From DASQFI01 sp963780895 (GTDB lineage Bacteria > Acidobacteriota > Vicinamibacteria > Vicinamibacterales > SCN-69-37): a stretch of DNA of 64,000 nucleotides. The notes beneath the pieces were generated by a model. The model did not search any database. It saw nothing but the letters and a program-made list of their open reading frames with translations, and had not been told where the DNA came from. The translations under genes and the position numbers were made by a program. The DNA is taken from the NCBI GenBank assembly GCA_963780895.1, contig CAWAEG010000008.1:393868-457867 (forward strand). The letters are read 5' to 3'. How positions within the stretch are numbered: the first letter of the stretch is position 1; each line of letters opens with the position of its first letter. Of this stretch, positions 55,146-62,362 are shown piece by piece.

Positions 55146-55374
55146 TGCTTTGATTCCCTTGCGGAACGGACCGACCGTGCGCGAGTCCGTCGTGCTGTGG
55201 CTACTCGGCGCGGAGGACCGCGGCCTCCGCTTCAAGGCGCTGGAAGACGGAAGTCTACACGTCGGACCCCGCCGCGGCGTTTCTGATGATGACCTCCTAT
55301 TCGTCCGGCAGCACCGCGACGAGCTGCTGGCCTGCGTCCGTTACATCGCTCAGCAGGAGGCAGCGCCGCTATGA
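55123..55374 (+). CDS. Small protein resembling a TubC_N-type docking domain
   Basis: The protein has 83 residues, overlapping the primase gene by 23 bp. The core (VVLWLLGAEDRGLRFKALED, then LHVGPRRGVSDDDLL and HRDELLACV) follows the alpha-beta pattern of TubC_N-like domains: helix, glycine turn, two strands, helix ending in DELLA. In phages and islands such small proteins sit next to primases with no known role. Family membership is a motif-level impression. Confidence 0.55.
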   Translation: MTTVIDSDALIPLRNGPTVRESVVLWLLGAEDRGLRFKALEDGSLHVGPRRGVSDDDLLFVRQHRDELLACVRYIAQQEAAPL

Positions 55375-55493
55375 GCCGCGCCGGCCGATGAGGGGGATCG
55401 ACGCTCGGGCGGCGGAGGGAAAATGTTGACCGCAAGCGTTCTCGGGACCGCCGCTGGCTTTTCAAGAGACGGCCGCGATTTCAGAATAGGGGA

Positions 55494-55799
55494 GTGACCT
55501 CAAAACCTCAGCCCTGTTTGACATGCGGACATCCAATCCCGATCCAACCAAGGCCCAAGGGTGGCCGACCCAGACGTCACTGCTCGCCTCGCTGCTTATA
55601 CCGCCATCAACGCCGCTGCAAGACGGCGCGAAGTCTGACGCGGATCGCTCAGAGGGCGATGCCGGCGCGCGCTCGCGCGCTCCTGGAGCGAGCGGCCGAA
55701 CTGAGAGCCGGCTTGGCAGCGGACTCGAGGACCAGGCACGCCAGCACGATGTCGGAGCTACCGCATCTCGAAGCCTGGAGGGGGCCCGATCGTGACTGA
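55494..55799 (+). CDS. Small zinc-knuckle protein
   Basis: The protein has 101 residues from a GTG start. The N-terminus CLTCGHPIPIQ and the following RHCSPRCLYRHQ form a four-cysteine zinc-binding site in a basic context, so nucleic-acid binding is likely. The C-terminal half is helical and Ala/Arg-rich. I know of no named family. It lies in the plus-strand block of the island, between the primase and the capsid gene. Confidence 0.5.
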   Translation: MTSKPQPCLTCGHPIPIQPRPKGGRPRRHCSPRCLYRHQRRCKTARSLTRIAQRAMPARARALLERAAELRAGLAADSRTRHASTMSELPHLEAWRGPDRD

Positions 55800-55832
55800 G
55801 CAGCGGCCGATCTACGGCGACGGCCCGCGGTC

Positions 55833-56216
55833 ATGAAGCCGGCGCCCTCTCGCCAAGTGGCGGAACGTCCGGACGTCGAATCGCTGCTGGCCGCGATCGT
55901 CGCTGAGCTCCGGGGGTTGAGGGCCGACGTCCGCGAAGTTTTGGGGACTGTGGCCGCCAGTAAGTCCGCCGTTGACGGCCGACATCTCCGGCTGCTCGAG
56001 GCGCTCGCGACCGCGATGGGTGATGACGATCTCCCGTTCACGTCGGAGGAAGTCTTGCACCATGCGACCATCGCCGAGCCGCTCGATCAGGCGTTGAAAG
56101 CCTGCGGCATTACGTCAACGGGCGAGCTCGGCGCGTTGCTCCGCGAACTCGCGCGGCGTGAGACCGGCCGCTGGAAGCTGACGAGAGACGGCCGCGACTG
56201 GCGGCTCTGCACATGA
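55833..56216 (+). CDS. Unknown island protein before the capsid gene
   Basis: The protein has 127 residues. A helical N-terminal half (VESLLAAIVAELRGLRADVR) may be a coiled coil; the C-terminal half, SEEVLHHATIAEPLDQALKA and LGALLRELARRETGRWKL with a final tryptophan strand, resembles the small winged-helix-like tails of phage-borne replication or regulatory proteins. The stop lies in an ATGA shared with a possible capsid start at 56213. The role is unknown. Confidence 0.5.
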   Translation: MKPAPSRQVAERPDVESLLAAIVAELRGLRADVREVLGTVAASKSAVDGRHLRLLEALATAMGDDDLPFTSEEVLHHATIAEPLDQALKACGITSTGELGALLRELARRETGRWKLTRDGRDWRLCT

Positions 56217-56225
56217 CGCACATGC

Positions 56226-57316
56226 ATGTGCAGCATGTCTCTCAGACTGTCCCGCATGGAAATTTCACGACTTGGCGATCTCACCGCTCGGCACGAACTG
56301 GATTCAAAGGCCCGGACCTTCATCGAGTTTGCGCGTTCGCTGGCCGTGGCCCGAGGGTTCGGGGACGCCATCCGGGATCTGGAAATGCGACTCGGCCCCC
56401 GATCGCCGCACGTCGAACGGCTCAAGAGTGTCATCGGCCCCGAGACCACGGGATCGGCGCTCTCGAACGTGCGCACGCTCGGCAACTCGTTTCTCGAGCT
56501 CACCCGACCGCGCCGGCTGATCGGCCAATTGCAGGGCCTGGGCGCGCGACCGGCCCCGCTGAACGTGCGGATTCCGATCGTCTCGACGGGAACCGTCGCG
56601 GGCTGGTTCGAGCAAGGCACGGCGATGCCGGCGACGAGCCTCGCGGTCGAGTTGGGCGTCTTGCCCCCGACGACGATCGGCACGATTCTCGGCGTCGTGC
56701 GGGAACTCATGAAGTCGGCGTTGCCGCAGGCGTCCCGGCTGCTCGAAACGACCTCCGGCGCGCCGTGGTCGAACTCGAGGACAGCACGCTGCTCGACGCT
56801 CAGGCCGGCGTGGCGCTGACGCGACCCGAGGGGCTGCTTTTCGGCGTGTCTGCCATCGGCGCCGGCAGTCCGCAAATGATCGCGGCCGACGTCGAGGAAC
56901 TGTGGGGCTCCGTCAGAGACGGAAACATTGCGTCGCCGGCGTTCATTGCGTCTCCGCGTGGCGGCATGTATTTGTCGATGCTCGAAACGTCAGGCGGCGC
57001 GAAAATGTTTCCTGATGCGCGCGCCGTCGCGGGCGGGACGATTGCCGGAGTGCCGCTCTTGATCTCGCCGGCCGCGGCCGGAAAGCTGGTGTTGCTGGAC
57101 GTGGCGACGATTGCGATCGCCGATGGCGACCTCACCATCGAGGCGAGCGAAATTGCCGCGATCGCTCCCAGTGACGCGCCGAGCACGCCGTCGAACGTCG
57201 TGAGTGGATTTCAGGGCGACACGTCGTTTCTGCGAATCATCCGCACCCTGTCTTGGGTGAAAGGGTATGCGGATTCTGTCGGCTTTATCTCGTTGCCAAC
57301 CGGATCACCACAATGA
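56226..57316 (+). CDS. HK97-fold major capsid protein, frameshifted
   Basis: About 363 residues. The N-terminal 110 residues are helical (delta-domain-like). The HK97 core begins PLNVRIPIVSTGTVAGWFEQ, then GVLPPTTIGTILGVVREL, and after a shift near 56755 continues NDLRRAVVELEDSTLLDAQ, PAFIASPRGGMYLSML and GGTIAGVPLLISPAA, down to TGA 57316. These are the E-loop, spine-helix and A-domain landmarks of phage major capsid proteins. An ATG at 56213, in the frame of the second half, overlaps the previous stop and could be the true start if there is another indel. No portal or protease gene accompanies it. Confidence 0.75.
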
Positions 57317-57969
57317 GCGACCTTCAGCCCATCCCCAATGAGCAGTTCGATAAAGCCGTGTTCTACCGCGGGGACGCTAAAGCTCGATCGCGCGACCTCG
57401 AGGAACGCGCCTCGCTCACTGACGTCGAAGCCCGACACATCGCTTGCTTTGACGTGGCGTTCGCCCGCGAGGCGCTGATTGGCCGCGACAAGGCGCTCAA
57501 GGCGCTCGACCGCCAACGTCTTGAGATCCAGGCGCGCGCGCGCGTCACGACCGCCGCACCACCGCGGGCGCGGGACGAAGGACCCCGAGAAGCCGAGAGT
57601 TGGGACGCCTTCGTGAAACGCAATCCTACCTATCGCGTGTCGGTCTGCATGCTGGACCCGCTCGTTCAGTTTGTGCATGAGATCAACGGAAAAAACAAAG
57701 AGCGCAACGCGCGGCTCGACGCACTCGAACAGCGCGTCAAGGAACTCGAGCAGCAGCCGGCGACGAAGGGCGGCGGCATTACGTTCCGCGGCGCGTGGGG
57801 TCCAGACGAGGCGTATGCGCCCAACGATCTGGCCGTCCATTCCGGCTCGTGCTGGATTGCGACGTCGCCGGTCTCAGGCGTCGCGCCGTCCACGACCGGG
57901 CACGGCGCAGAGAACTGGTCGCTGTTCGCCTCGAGAGGCCGAACCGGCCGGTCCGGCGAGCGGACATGA
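57313..57969 (+). CDS. Putative virion-associated protein with coiled coil and carbohydrate-binding-like tail
   Basis: The protein has 218 residues and starts in an ATGA overlap with the capsid gene. Residues about 15-75 are helical (RDLEERASLTDVEARHIA); residues 120-150 form a coiled coil (NARLDALEQRVKELEQQP). The C-terminal part, FRGAWGPDEAYAPNDLAVHS then CWIATSPVSGVAPST, resembles small tryptophan-rich carbohydrate-binding modules seen at the ends of phage fibres and bacterial hydrolases, and it ends with a short Gly-rich GRTGRSG. Position after the capsid gene suggests a fibre- or decoration-like structural role, which is inference. Confidence 0.55.
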   Translation: MSDLQPIPNEQFDKAVFYRGDAKARSRDLEERASLTDVEARHIACFDVAFAREALIGRDKALKALDRQRLEIQARARVTTAAPPRARDEGPREAESWDAFVKRNPTYRVSVCMLDPLVQFVHEINGKNKERNARLDALEQRVKELEQQPATKGGGITFRGAWGPDEAYAPNDLAVHSGSCWIATSPVSGVAPSTTGHGAENWSLFASRGRTGRSGERT

Positions 57970-58262
57970 CTGTCTATCCACACGACGTCTTGTCATTCCC
58001 CCCCGGCTGCACACGAGAGCTCGCACTCGAACGTCTGCGCCAGCTTTTTTCGCAAGTCTACGACGATCAAATCCGCGAAATTCAGACGGGCGCCCTGCTC
58101 AGCGACGACGCCGAAGATGGTGGAGTCGCGTTGGACGTCGATTCGTTGGACGGCATGTTGGCCTGGGCCGCCGAGCAAAAGGCCGACTTCATCGAGCGCG
58201 CACTTCGCCAGGCCGTCGCGGTGTTGGACGCCTTGGAGCGCCGCACATCTCAACGGCCGTGA
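57966..58262 (+). CDS. Small unknown island protein
   Basis: The protein has 98 residues and starts in an ATGA overlap with the virion-protein gene. It is acidic in the middle (LLSDDAEDGGVALDVD) with flanking helices (LALERLRQLFSQVYDDQIRE; QKADFIERALRQAVAVLDAL). There is no membrane segment. Head-completion or scaffold-like roles are conceivable given the operon, but nothing in the sequence shows one. Confidence 0.55.
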   Translation: MTVYPHDVLSFPPGCTRELALERLRQLFSQVYDDQIREIQTGALLSDDAEDGGVALDVDSLDGMLAWAAEQKADFIERALRQAVAVLDALERRTSQRP

Positions 58263-58561
58263 GACGCGCGAGGCGCACCGACGGCAATCAAAAAACCATC
58301 GTCTCGGCCCTGCGGCAAGCCGGGTGCTCGGTCGAAGTCATCAGCGACATCGGCCGCGGCATTCCGGATCTTTTGGTGGCGCGAGCGAACGTCAATTTCC
58401 TGATTGAAATCAAACGGCCGGGCGAGCGATTGAACGCGCTCGAATCCGACTGGCATCGCGCGTGGCGCGGGCCGACGCATGTCATCGACTCGGCGGCCGC
58501 GGCGCTCGCGGTGGTTGGTATTGCTGGCCGACCAGCGGCAAGACTCCCGCTCGACCCATGA
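58259..58561 (+). CDS. VRR-NUC-type PD-(D/E)XK nuclease
   Basis: The protein has 100 residues from a GTG that overlaps the previous stop (GTGA). The nuclease core is complete: GRGIPDLLV with Asp37, NFLIEIKRPG with Glu50 and Lys52, then an Arg-Leu and a helix (RLNALESDWHRAW). Standalone VRR-NUC proteins occur in phages, where they cut branched or double-stranded DNA during replication or packaging. Here it could resolve replication intermediates of the island. The 4-bp overlaps on both sides tie it to the capsid block and to the small membrane protein. Confidence 0.75.
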   Translation: MRRARRTDGNQKTIVSALRQAGCSVEVISDIGRGIPDLLVARANVNFLIEIKRPGERLNALESDWHRAWRGPTHVIDSAAAALAVVGIAGRPAARLPLDP

Positions 58562-58663
58562 CGTTCCGCACCCGGCTATGGATTGTGCTGGTCGTCCTCA
58601 ATGGTCCTCGTCGTGTCGGCGCTCTTCTTCGCGCGGGAATGGCGTCGACTGACGGGTACGTGA
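58558..58663 (+). CDS. Very small single-helix membrane protein, frameshifted
   Basis: An ATG overlapping the nuclease stop reads MTFRTRLWIVLVVL. A one-base shift near 58602 continues MVLVVSALFFAREWRRLTGT to TGA 58663, about 35 residues with one membrane helix and basic ends. In phage-type operons such peptides can be holin-like or regulatory; this is only a possibility. Without the shift the frame runs on as an arginine-rich peptide to 58731. Confidence 0.4.
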
Positions 58664-58747
58664 GGATGGCGGCACAGCGGGGTGAGCGCGCCTGGCAGGA
58701 ACAAGCTGCTTCGCTGCATCATCTCAGGTAAGTGCCACCCGAATTGG

Positions 58748-58766
58748 GGCCGGCTCACGGCCGGCC
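58748..58766. terminator. Hairpin at the end of the island's plus-strand block
   Basis: GGCCGGC (58748-58754) pairs with GCCGGCC (58760-58766) around 5 nt, between the plus-strand operon and the convergent gene at 58777. It lacks a T tract, so termination is only suggested. Confidence 0.3.
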
Positions 58767-58776
58767 TGTGCCGCTA

Positions 58777-59100
58777 TCAACGAATAACAATCGTCGTGCA
58801 GCGTGCGACCCCTTTTTCAATGTGACCCGTTCTGATGTCCTCCTTGGCCTTCTTCTGCCGGCACAAATGTGCCAGACGTCTTCTCCCTCCCGACGTAAGC
58901 ATCATCCTTTGCATCGAGCCGTTAGGGAGAACAACGAACTCAGCCTTCCGCGGCACGACGACTCGATGCCGTCGGAAGAAAGCCCTGGGACTCTTCAGCA
59001 ACTCCCTTGCTGACGATTTGTTCTTGATTGCGTCCTGGATGATCTTCTTGAAGTGTCGCTGGGTCATCTGGCTACACGCGTCGATCAAGGGCTGTTCCAT
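58777..59100 (-). CDS. Small protein resembling an NHLP-type RiPP leader/precursor
   Basis: The ATG at 59100 has GGAGG 7 nt upstream; 107 residues. Residues 18-60 (KKIIQDAIKNKSSARELL, then SPRAFFRRHRVVVPRKAEF and VVLPNG) follow the pattern of nitrile-hydratase-like leader peptides: helix, LL-x-SP/DP, a short helix, a VP turn and a final strand with a Pro. A TSGG step follows near residue 70, and then a basic tail with two Cys. In NHLP systems a GG step precedes the core peptide. No maturase or exporter gene is nearby, so the similarity may be structural only. It lies on the minus strand within the island's cargo part. Confidence 0.5.
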   Translation of the reverse strand: MEQPLIDACSQMTQRHFKKIIQDAIKNKSSARELLKSPRAFFRRHRVVVPRKAEFVVLPNGSMQRMMLTSGGRRRLAHLCRQKKAKEDIRTGHIEKGVARCTTIVIR

Positions 59101-59276
59101 CGTTTCCTCCACGGCGCTGAAGTCCGAGAATCAGCTAGGACGCCAGCACACTATCCGATCTTGCTGGTTGATAGGAAGGGGCTCTGGCAATGCCGGTTAT
59201 GTCGCAGCCAACACCCCGTTATGGCCCGCCGCTCTCGAATCGGGCAGACGCACGAGAGAATAGGCTGTTTGATCGC

Positions 59277-59963
59277 CTACCGGACCTCGGTGAACGTCCA
59301 GTTGACCCCGCTGGAAATCGTGATCTCCACCACCCCGCCGCCCGGCGTCAGGTACGTCCCGTCGTGCGACAGCGTGTCGGCCACAGAGCAGGTCCCGAGG
59401 ATGACGTTCACCACCAGCCGCCCCTTGATGTCCACGGCAAAGTTCTGGCACCGGCTCGGCGTGCTGGCCTGGATGCGGACGCGCCCCACGGTCGAGGGCA
59501 TGTCGAAGACGGAATCGCCCGTCCCACTCCGGCTCCAAGGCGGCGCCGTGTTGATGGCGCCTGCCGCCACCGCGATCGTGTTGGTCCCGCCGGTCTGGTT
59601 GCCGTTGACGGTGATGGTTCCGTTGTAGGCGCGCGGCTCGGTGGGCGCGAACCGGATCGTGGCCGCCTGCGCCGCGCCCGCCGCAATCGTCCCGCTCGTG
59701 AACGTGGACGTGAACGCCCCGCCCGAGCCGGACGGCGCCGTCATGCCGTTCACCGTCAGCGGCGCGTTGCCCTTATTGCGGATGGTGAGCGTGCGCTCCG
59801 AGGACTGGCCCAGCTCGATCTCGCCGAACCCGAGGTTGCCCTCCAGCGCCATGATCCGCGTGGGCGTCGCCGAGGGCGGCGGACTCGACGGCGACGTCGG
59901 ACTGTCGGAACCGCCACAGGCGCAGGCTAGCGCCACCAGGCCAAGCGTAAACATTCTTCTCAT
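59277..59963 (-). CDS. Lipoprotein with ASH/HYDIN-type Ig-like domain
   Basis: The protein has 228 residues. A lipoprotein signal (FTLGLVALACACGG) precedes a Ser/Pro linker. Residues 40-135 form an ASPM-SPD2-Hydin-like domain (NLGFGEIELGQSSERTLTI, RNKGNAPLTVNGM, ATIRFAPTEPRAYNGTITV), common in exported acidobacterial proteins. A second beta domain (about 140-228) has two Cys in RCQNFAVDIKG and GTCSVAD. It would be anchored to a membrane and face outward. It is cargo of the island and unrelated to phage functions as far as can be seen. Confidence 0.7.
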   Translation of the reverse strand: MRRMFTLGLVALACACGGSDSPTSPSSPPPSATPTRIMALEGNLGFGEIELGQSSERTLTIRNKGNAPLTVNGMTAPSGSGGAFTSTFTSGTIAAGAAQAATIRFAPTEPRAYNGTITVNGNQTGGTNTIAVAAGAINTAPPWSRSGTGDSVFDMPSTVGRVRIQASTPSRCQNFAVDIKGRLVVNVILGTCSVADTLSHDGTYLTPGGGVVEITISSGVNWTFTEVR

Positions 59964-60223
59964 TCTGTTTTTCTCCGGCAGACAGCTGTCGCGGCTTTCG
60001 GTGCCTTGATAATTTTTCGGTTGGGAGTTTAGCGAGACGATAGAGCCGCCAAATGGACCAACGCGGAGAGCAAGCCTACACGAGGTTGTTCTGAAACCTC
60101 GTTGATCTCAATCAGGTGATCTTGATCAAGCCAGGCTCGACACTACGAATATCACTGCCGACGAAGCTGATCGAGAGCGGACCATTCAGGTAAGATCAGG
60201 GCCCGAAAAAGAGGACCTCACTG

Positions 60224-60997
60224 ATGCGAACAGGCGGCACCATTGCTCTCGTTCTTGGTCTCTTAGGCGCGGCGTATTTCTTTCTCGTTTACGACATCTC
60301 AGTTCCGGCCAATGATGGCTCGCGCATCGTGAATATCGGCCTAATGAGCGAACGCCAGAACGGGCTCATCTTCTGCGGCCTCCTCGCAGTGATCGGAACA
60401 ATCCTGCTCGCTGCCGCTCCGCGCGCGCAAGCCGCGGTACCCGTAACAGCCGACGTCCCACTGATCATCAAAACGCCGGAAGAATTACAGGCTGAGCAAA
60501 GGGCCGCAAAGCGCGGTACAAAGTTGGCCGTGATTGGAATCGCGTGTCTTGTGTTGCTCGTTGTTGGTATCGACTTTGTCAAACGGTTTCAGACCGGTCA
60601 GACCGATGAGATACGTGAAGCGCCTCCGCCACGCGGCTTCCTGGCCCTGCGAGCGGAACACGCGCTTGAGTGCGGCGGAAACAAGGCCGTCTCGTATCGT
60701 CCTCCACATGAAGCCGATGCGTCAGCGTTGATTACTGTTGCTCCTAGCGCCGCTGCGACAATGGCGGAGATCGAAGCAGCCGTAAACGACTGCATGCGGG
60801 TCGCGCGTGAGTCGTTCGATTTCACGGATATGTCGGTCAGGGTCGAGGCCTGGGGAGTTCGGGGCGGGGGGAATCCGACTCAATTGCCGGTCGGCAACGG
60901 CGGGGATGCTGTAACGTTTACTGCGAGCCGGAACGCACTCATCTGGACGATGCAAGGCAAAGAAGTGCTTGTTCGAGACGCGCCGAAAGTGAAGTAG
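60224..60997 (+). CDS. Membrane protein of unknown function
   Basis: The protein has 257 residues. Three hydrophobic helices are seen (about 5-25, 43-65 and 98-115) with a conserved-looking acidic linker (KTPEELQAEQRAAKRG), followed by a soluble C-terminal domain (130-257) with an EHALECGGNKAVSYRPP stretch and alternating strands. I do not recognise it. It lies in the AT-richer right third of the island and has its own leader of 260 nt without a gene, so independent expression is likely. Confidence 0.6.
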   Translation: MRTGGTIALVLGLLGAAYFFLVYDISVPANDGSRIVNIGLMSERQNGLIFCGLLAVIGTILLAAAPRAQAAVPVTADVPLIIKTPEELQAEQRAAKRGTKLAVIGIACLVLLVVGIDFVKRFQTGQTDEIREAPPPRGFLALRAEHALECGGNKAVSYRPPHEADASALITVAPSAAATMAEIEAAVNDCMRVARESFDFTDMSVRVEAWGVRGGGNPTQLPVGNGGDAVTFTASRNALIWTMQGKEVLVRDAPKVK

Positions 60998-61218
60998 GAA
61001 GCGGATTTTCTGGCTACTCGGCCACCCACGAATGACGTTCCGCACCTTTTCTTTCACGTCGCGGCTGCTGCTGGACGACGACCGAAGACCAAACGCAAAC
61101 ATCCAGCAACTCACCGGCATGCCAGCAAGACCAGACCGCAAGACCAGAGCTCTTCGTATTCAGGGGGCAATCGCTAACTCATTGCCTTATCGAGGCTTGC
61201 GGGCTCCTCTACGCTAAT

Positions 61219-61923
61219 TCATTCCCAAATCAACAACAATCTACCGTCCGAGCTTTTTCCCATGCCAACCCAGCAACCGATGAAGATGCCCGTCCGGAAC
61301 GGCGCTAGGACAGTCAACAGGTAAGCCAAGCACACCAGCGACCCTGTCAGCGACGTCGGCAAAACCAAGCGGGTAAGCTGTGTCTTAAAAAGCATCGCGT
61401 AACCACCTCGCTGAATCACGCGCCAATTGTACGGCTTCGGTGAAAAACGCGTGATGAACAAGGGCACCAACCTCAAATCTCGGCACATGTCCAACTTGAT
61501 ATCAAACTCGTGTTGCGGAATGTACTTGAGGGTGTTCTTAATCTCCGCGCCGAAAGCGATTCCATCACGCAGGTAAATTCGATCTAAGTCATGGCCTGAG
61601 CCGACCCACTTCCTCCCATTCCAGTCGGACACGTTTTTAGCAGCGATCGTGAACCCCGCATACGCAAAAGCGGCGTCGAACATGAGCTCGCCGTGCTGCC
61701 CGATCGAATCTCCCAGCGGTGTACCAGGCGAGAAGCCCTTAACCAGCTCGGCCATTTCCGACGCTTCTCGTTTCCAATTGCGGTAACTCTTCGCTCGGTA
61801 GATTCGCAAGGAATTGGTAGGTTCCCCTAGAACGACTTCTCCGGCCGCCAACTTATCCTCAGCAACCAATTCCTCCACGGCTATCCGCGTTATCCAATGA
61901 AAGAACTCTCCCTCAAATAACAC
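61219..61923 (-). CDS. PD-(D/E)XK nuclease-like protein of unknown family
   Basis: From the GTG at 61923 the protein has 234 residues, but the same frame is open upstream to 62038 and reads VAKARLVQWFGDHPERIFYQ, which looks like part of the protein, so the true start is probably upstream and may be hidden by an error. The nuclease-like core is HGELMFDAAFAYAG (Glu79), GHDLDRIYLRDGI (Asp112/Asp114) and FGAEIKNTLKYIP (Glu127, Lys129). The C-terminal 60 residues are hydrophobic and may be one or two membrane helices. A restriction or anti-phage role would fit the island setting but is inference. Confidence 0.6.
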   Translation of the reverse strand: MLFEGEFFHWITRIAVEELVAEDKLAAGEVVLGEPTNSLRIYRAKSYRNWKREASEMAELVKGFSPGTPLGDSIGQHGELMFDAAFAYAGFTIAAKNVSDWNGRKWVGSGHDLDRIYLRDGIAFGAEIKNTLKYIPQHEFDIKLDMCRDLRLVPLFITRFSPKPYNWRVIQRGGYAMLFKTQLTRLVLPTSLTGSLVCLAYLLTVLAPFRTGIFIGCWVGMGKSSDGRLLLIWE

Positions 61924-62160
61924 CGATATCTGTTGCTGGTAGAAGATTCGTTCTGGATGATCACCGAACCATTGAACGAGACGCGCCTTGGCAACCGGAA
62001 TCGCTGGATCGTGTGGGTGGACCCATACGGTCCGGGATCATCAACTTGATCCGCTGTGGACATCGCGCCGCGCATGACGCGGTGCGAATGCATTACTGCC
62101 GCTCCACCAATCCCAACCAGACCGAACGCCCAATGAATCCGGCACAATCTTTCTTTCCCT

Positions 62161-62179
62161 GGGGGAGCATTGGGGGAGA
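62161..62179 (+). repeat. GGGGGAGCATTGGGGGAGA, right copy of an end-associated repeat
   Basis: It matches 50833-50851 at 18 of 19 positions, in the same orientation, 125 bp before attR. See the left copy for the suggested role. Confidence 0.5.
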
Positions 62180-62304
62180 TTGAGGCGTCATTGTTGTCAC
62201 TCTAGGTACTCCTGCAAAGCACAACGATTCCCGCGGCGGCCAGTGTTTTCGGCCCTGCTTGTGTATGCTGAGTGACTACGAATACTGACGGCGACGCGTC
62301 AGAG

Positions 62305-62352
62305 GCCCTCCTAAGGCGGGGGCCGGCCGTTCGAATCGGCCCGGGCGCGCCA
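62305..62352 (+). other. attR (duplicate of the tRNA-Arg 3' end)
   Basis: It repeats 50753-50800 with two substitutions (CCGG for TCAG after the GGGGG run), and contains no tRNA 5' half. It ends 10 nt before the next chromosomal gene, which must originally have followed the tRNA directly. Confidence 0.85.
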
Positions 62353-62362
62353 GTCATCGTCA

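Larger units (their letters stand above)
50753..62352 (+). mobile_element. tRNA-Arg-integrated island, candidate capsid-encoding phage satellite
   Basis: About 11.6 kb lie between att repeats. Gene order: tyrosine integrase, unknown, AlpA-like, primase-ATPase, four small genes, HK97-type capsid, putative virion protein, unknown, VRR-NUC nuclease, small membrane protein, all plus-strand; then cargo genes in mixed orientation. No portal, terminase, prohead protease, tail, transposase or conjugation gene is visible. The size and content fit phage-inducible islands or satellites better than a full prophage. A degraded prophage is the main alternative, but compact 4-bp gene overlaps speak against random decay. 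The right third appears AT-richer than the rest. Confidence 0.75.

Noticed and set aside
61032..61217. 61-codon plus-strand frame between the membrane protein and the PD-(D/E)XK gene
   Set aside because: No ribosome site, no recognisable feature, and codon use unlike its neighbours; treated as non-coding.
50753..62352. Interpretation as an integrative conjugative element
   Set aside because: No relaxase, coupling protein or type IV secretion gene is visible; the capsid gene and the primase type point to a phage-related island.
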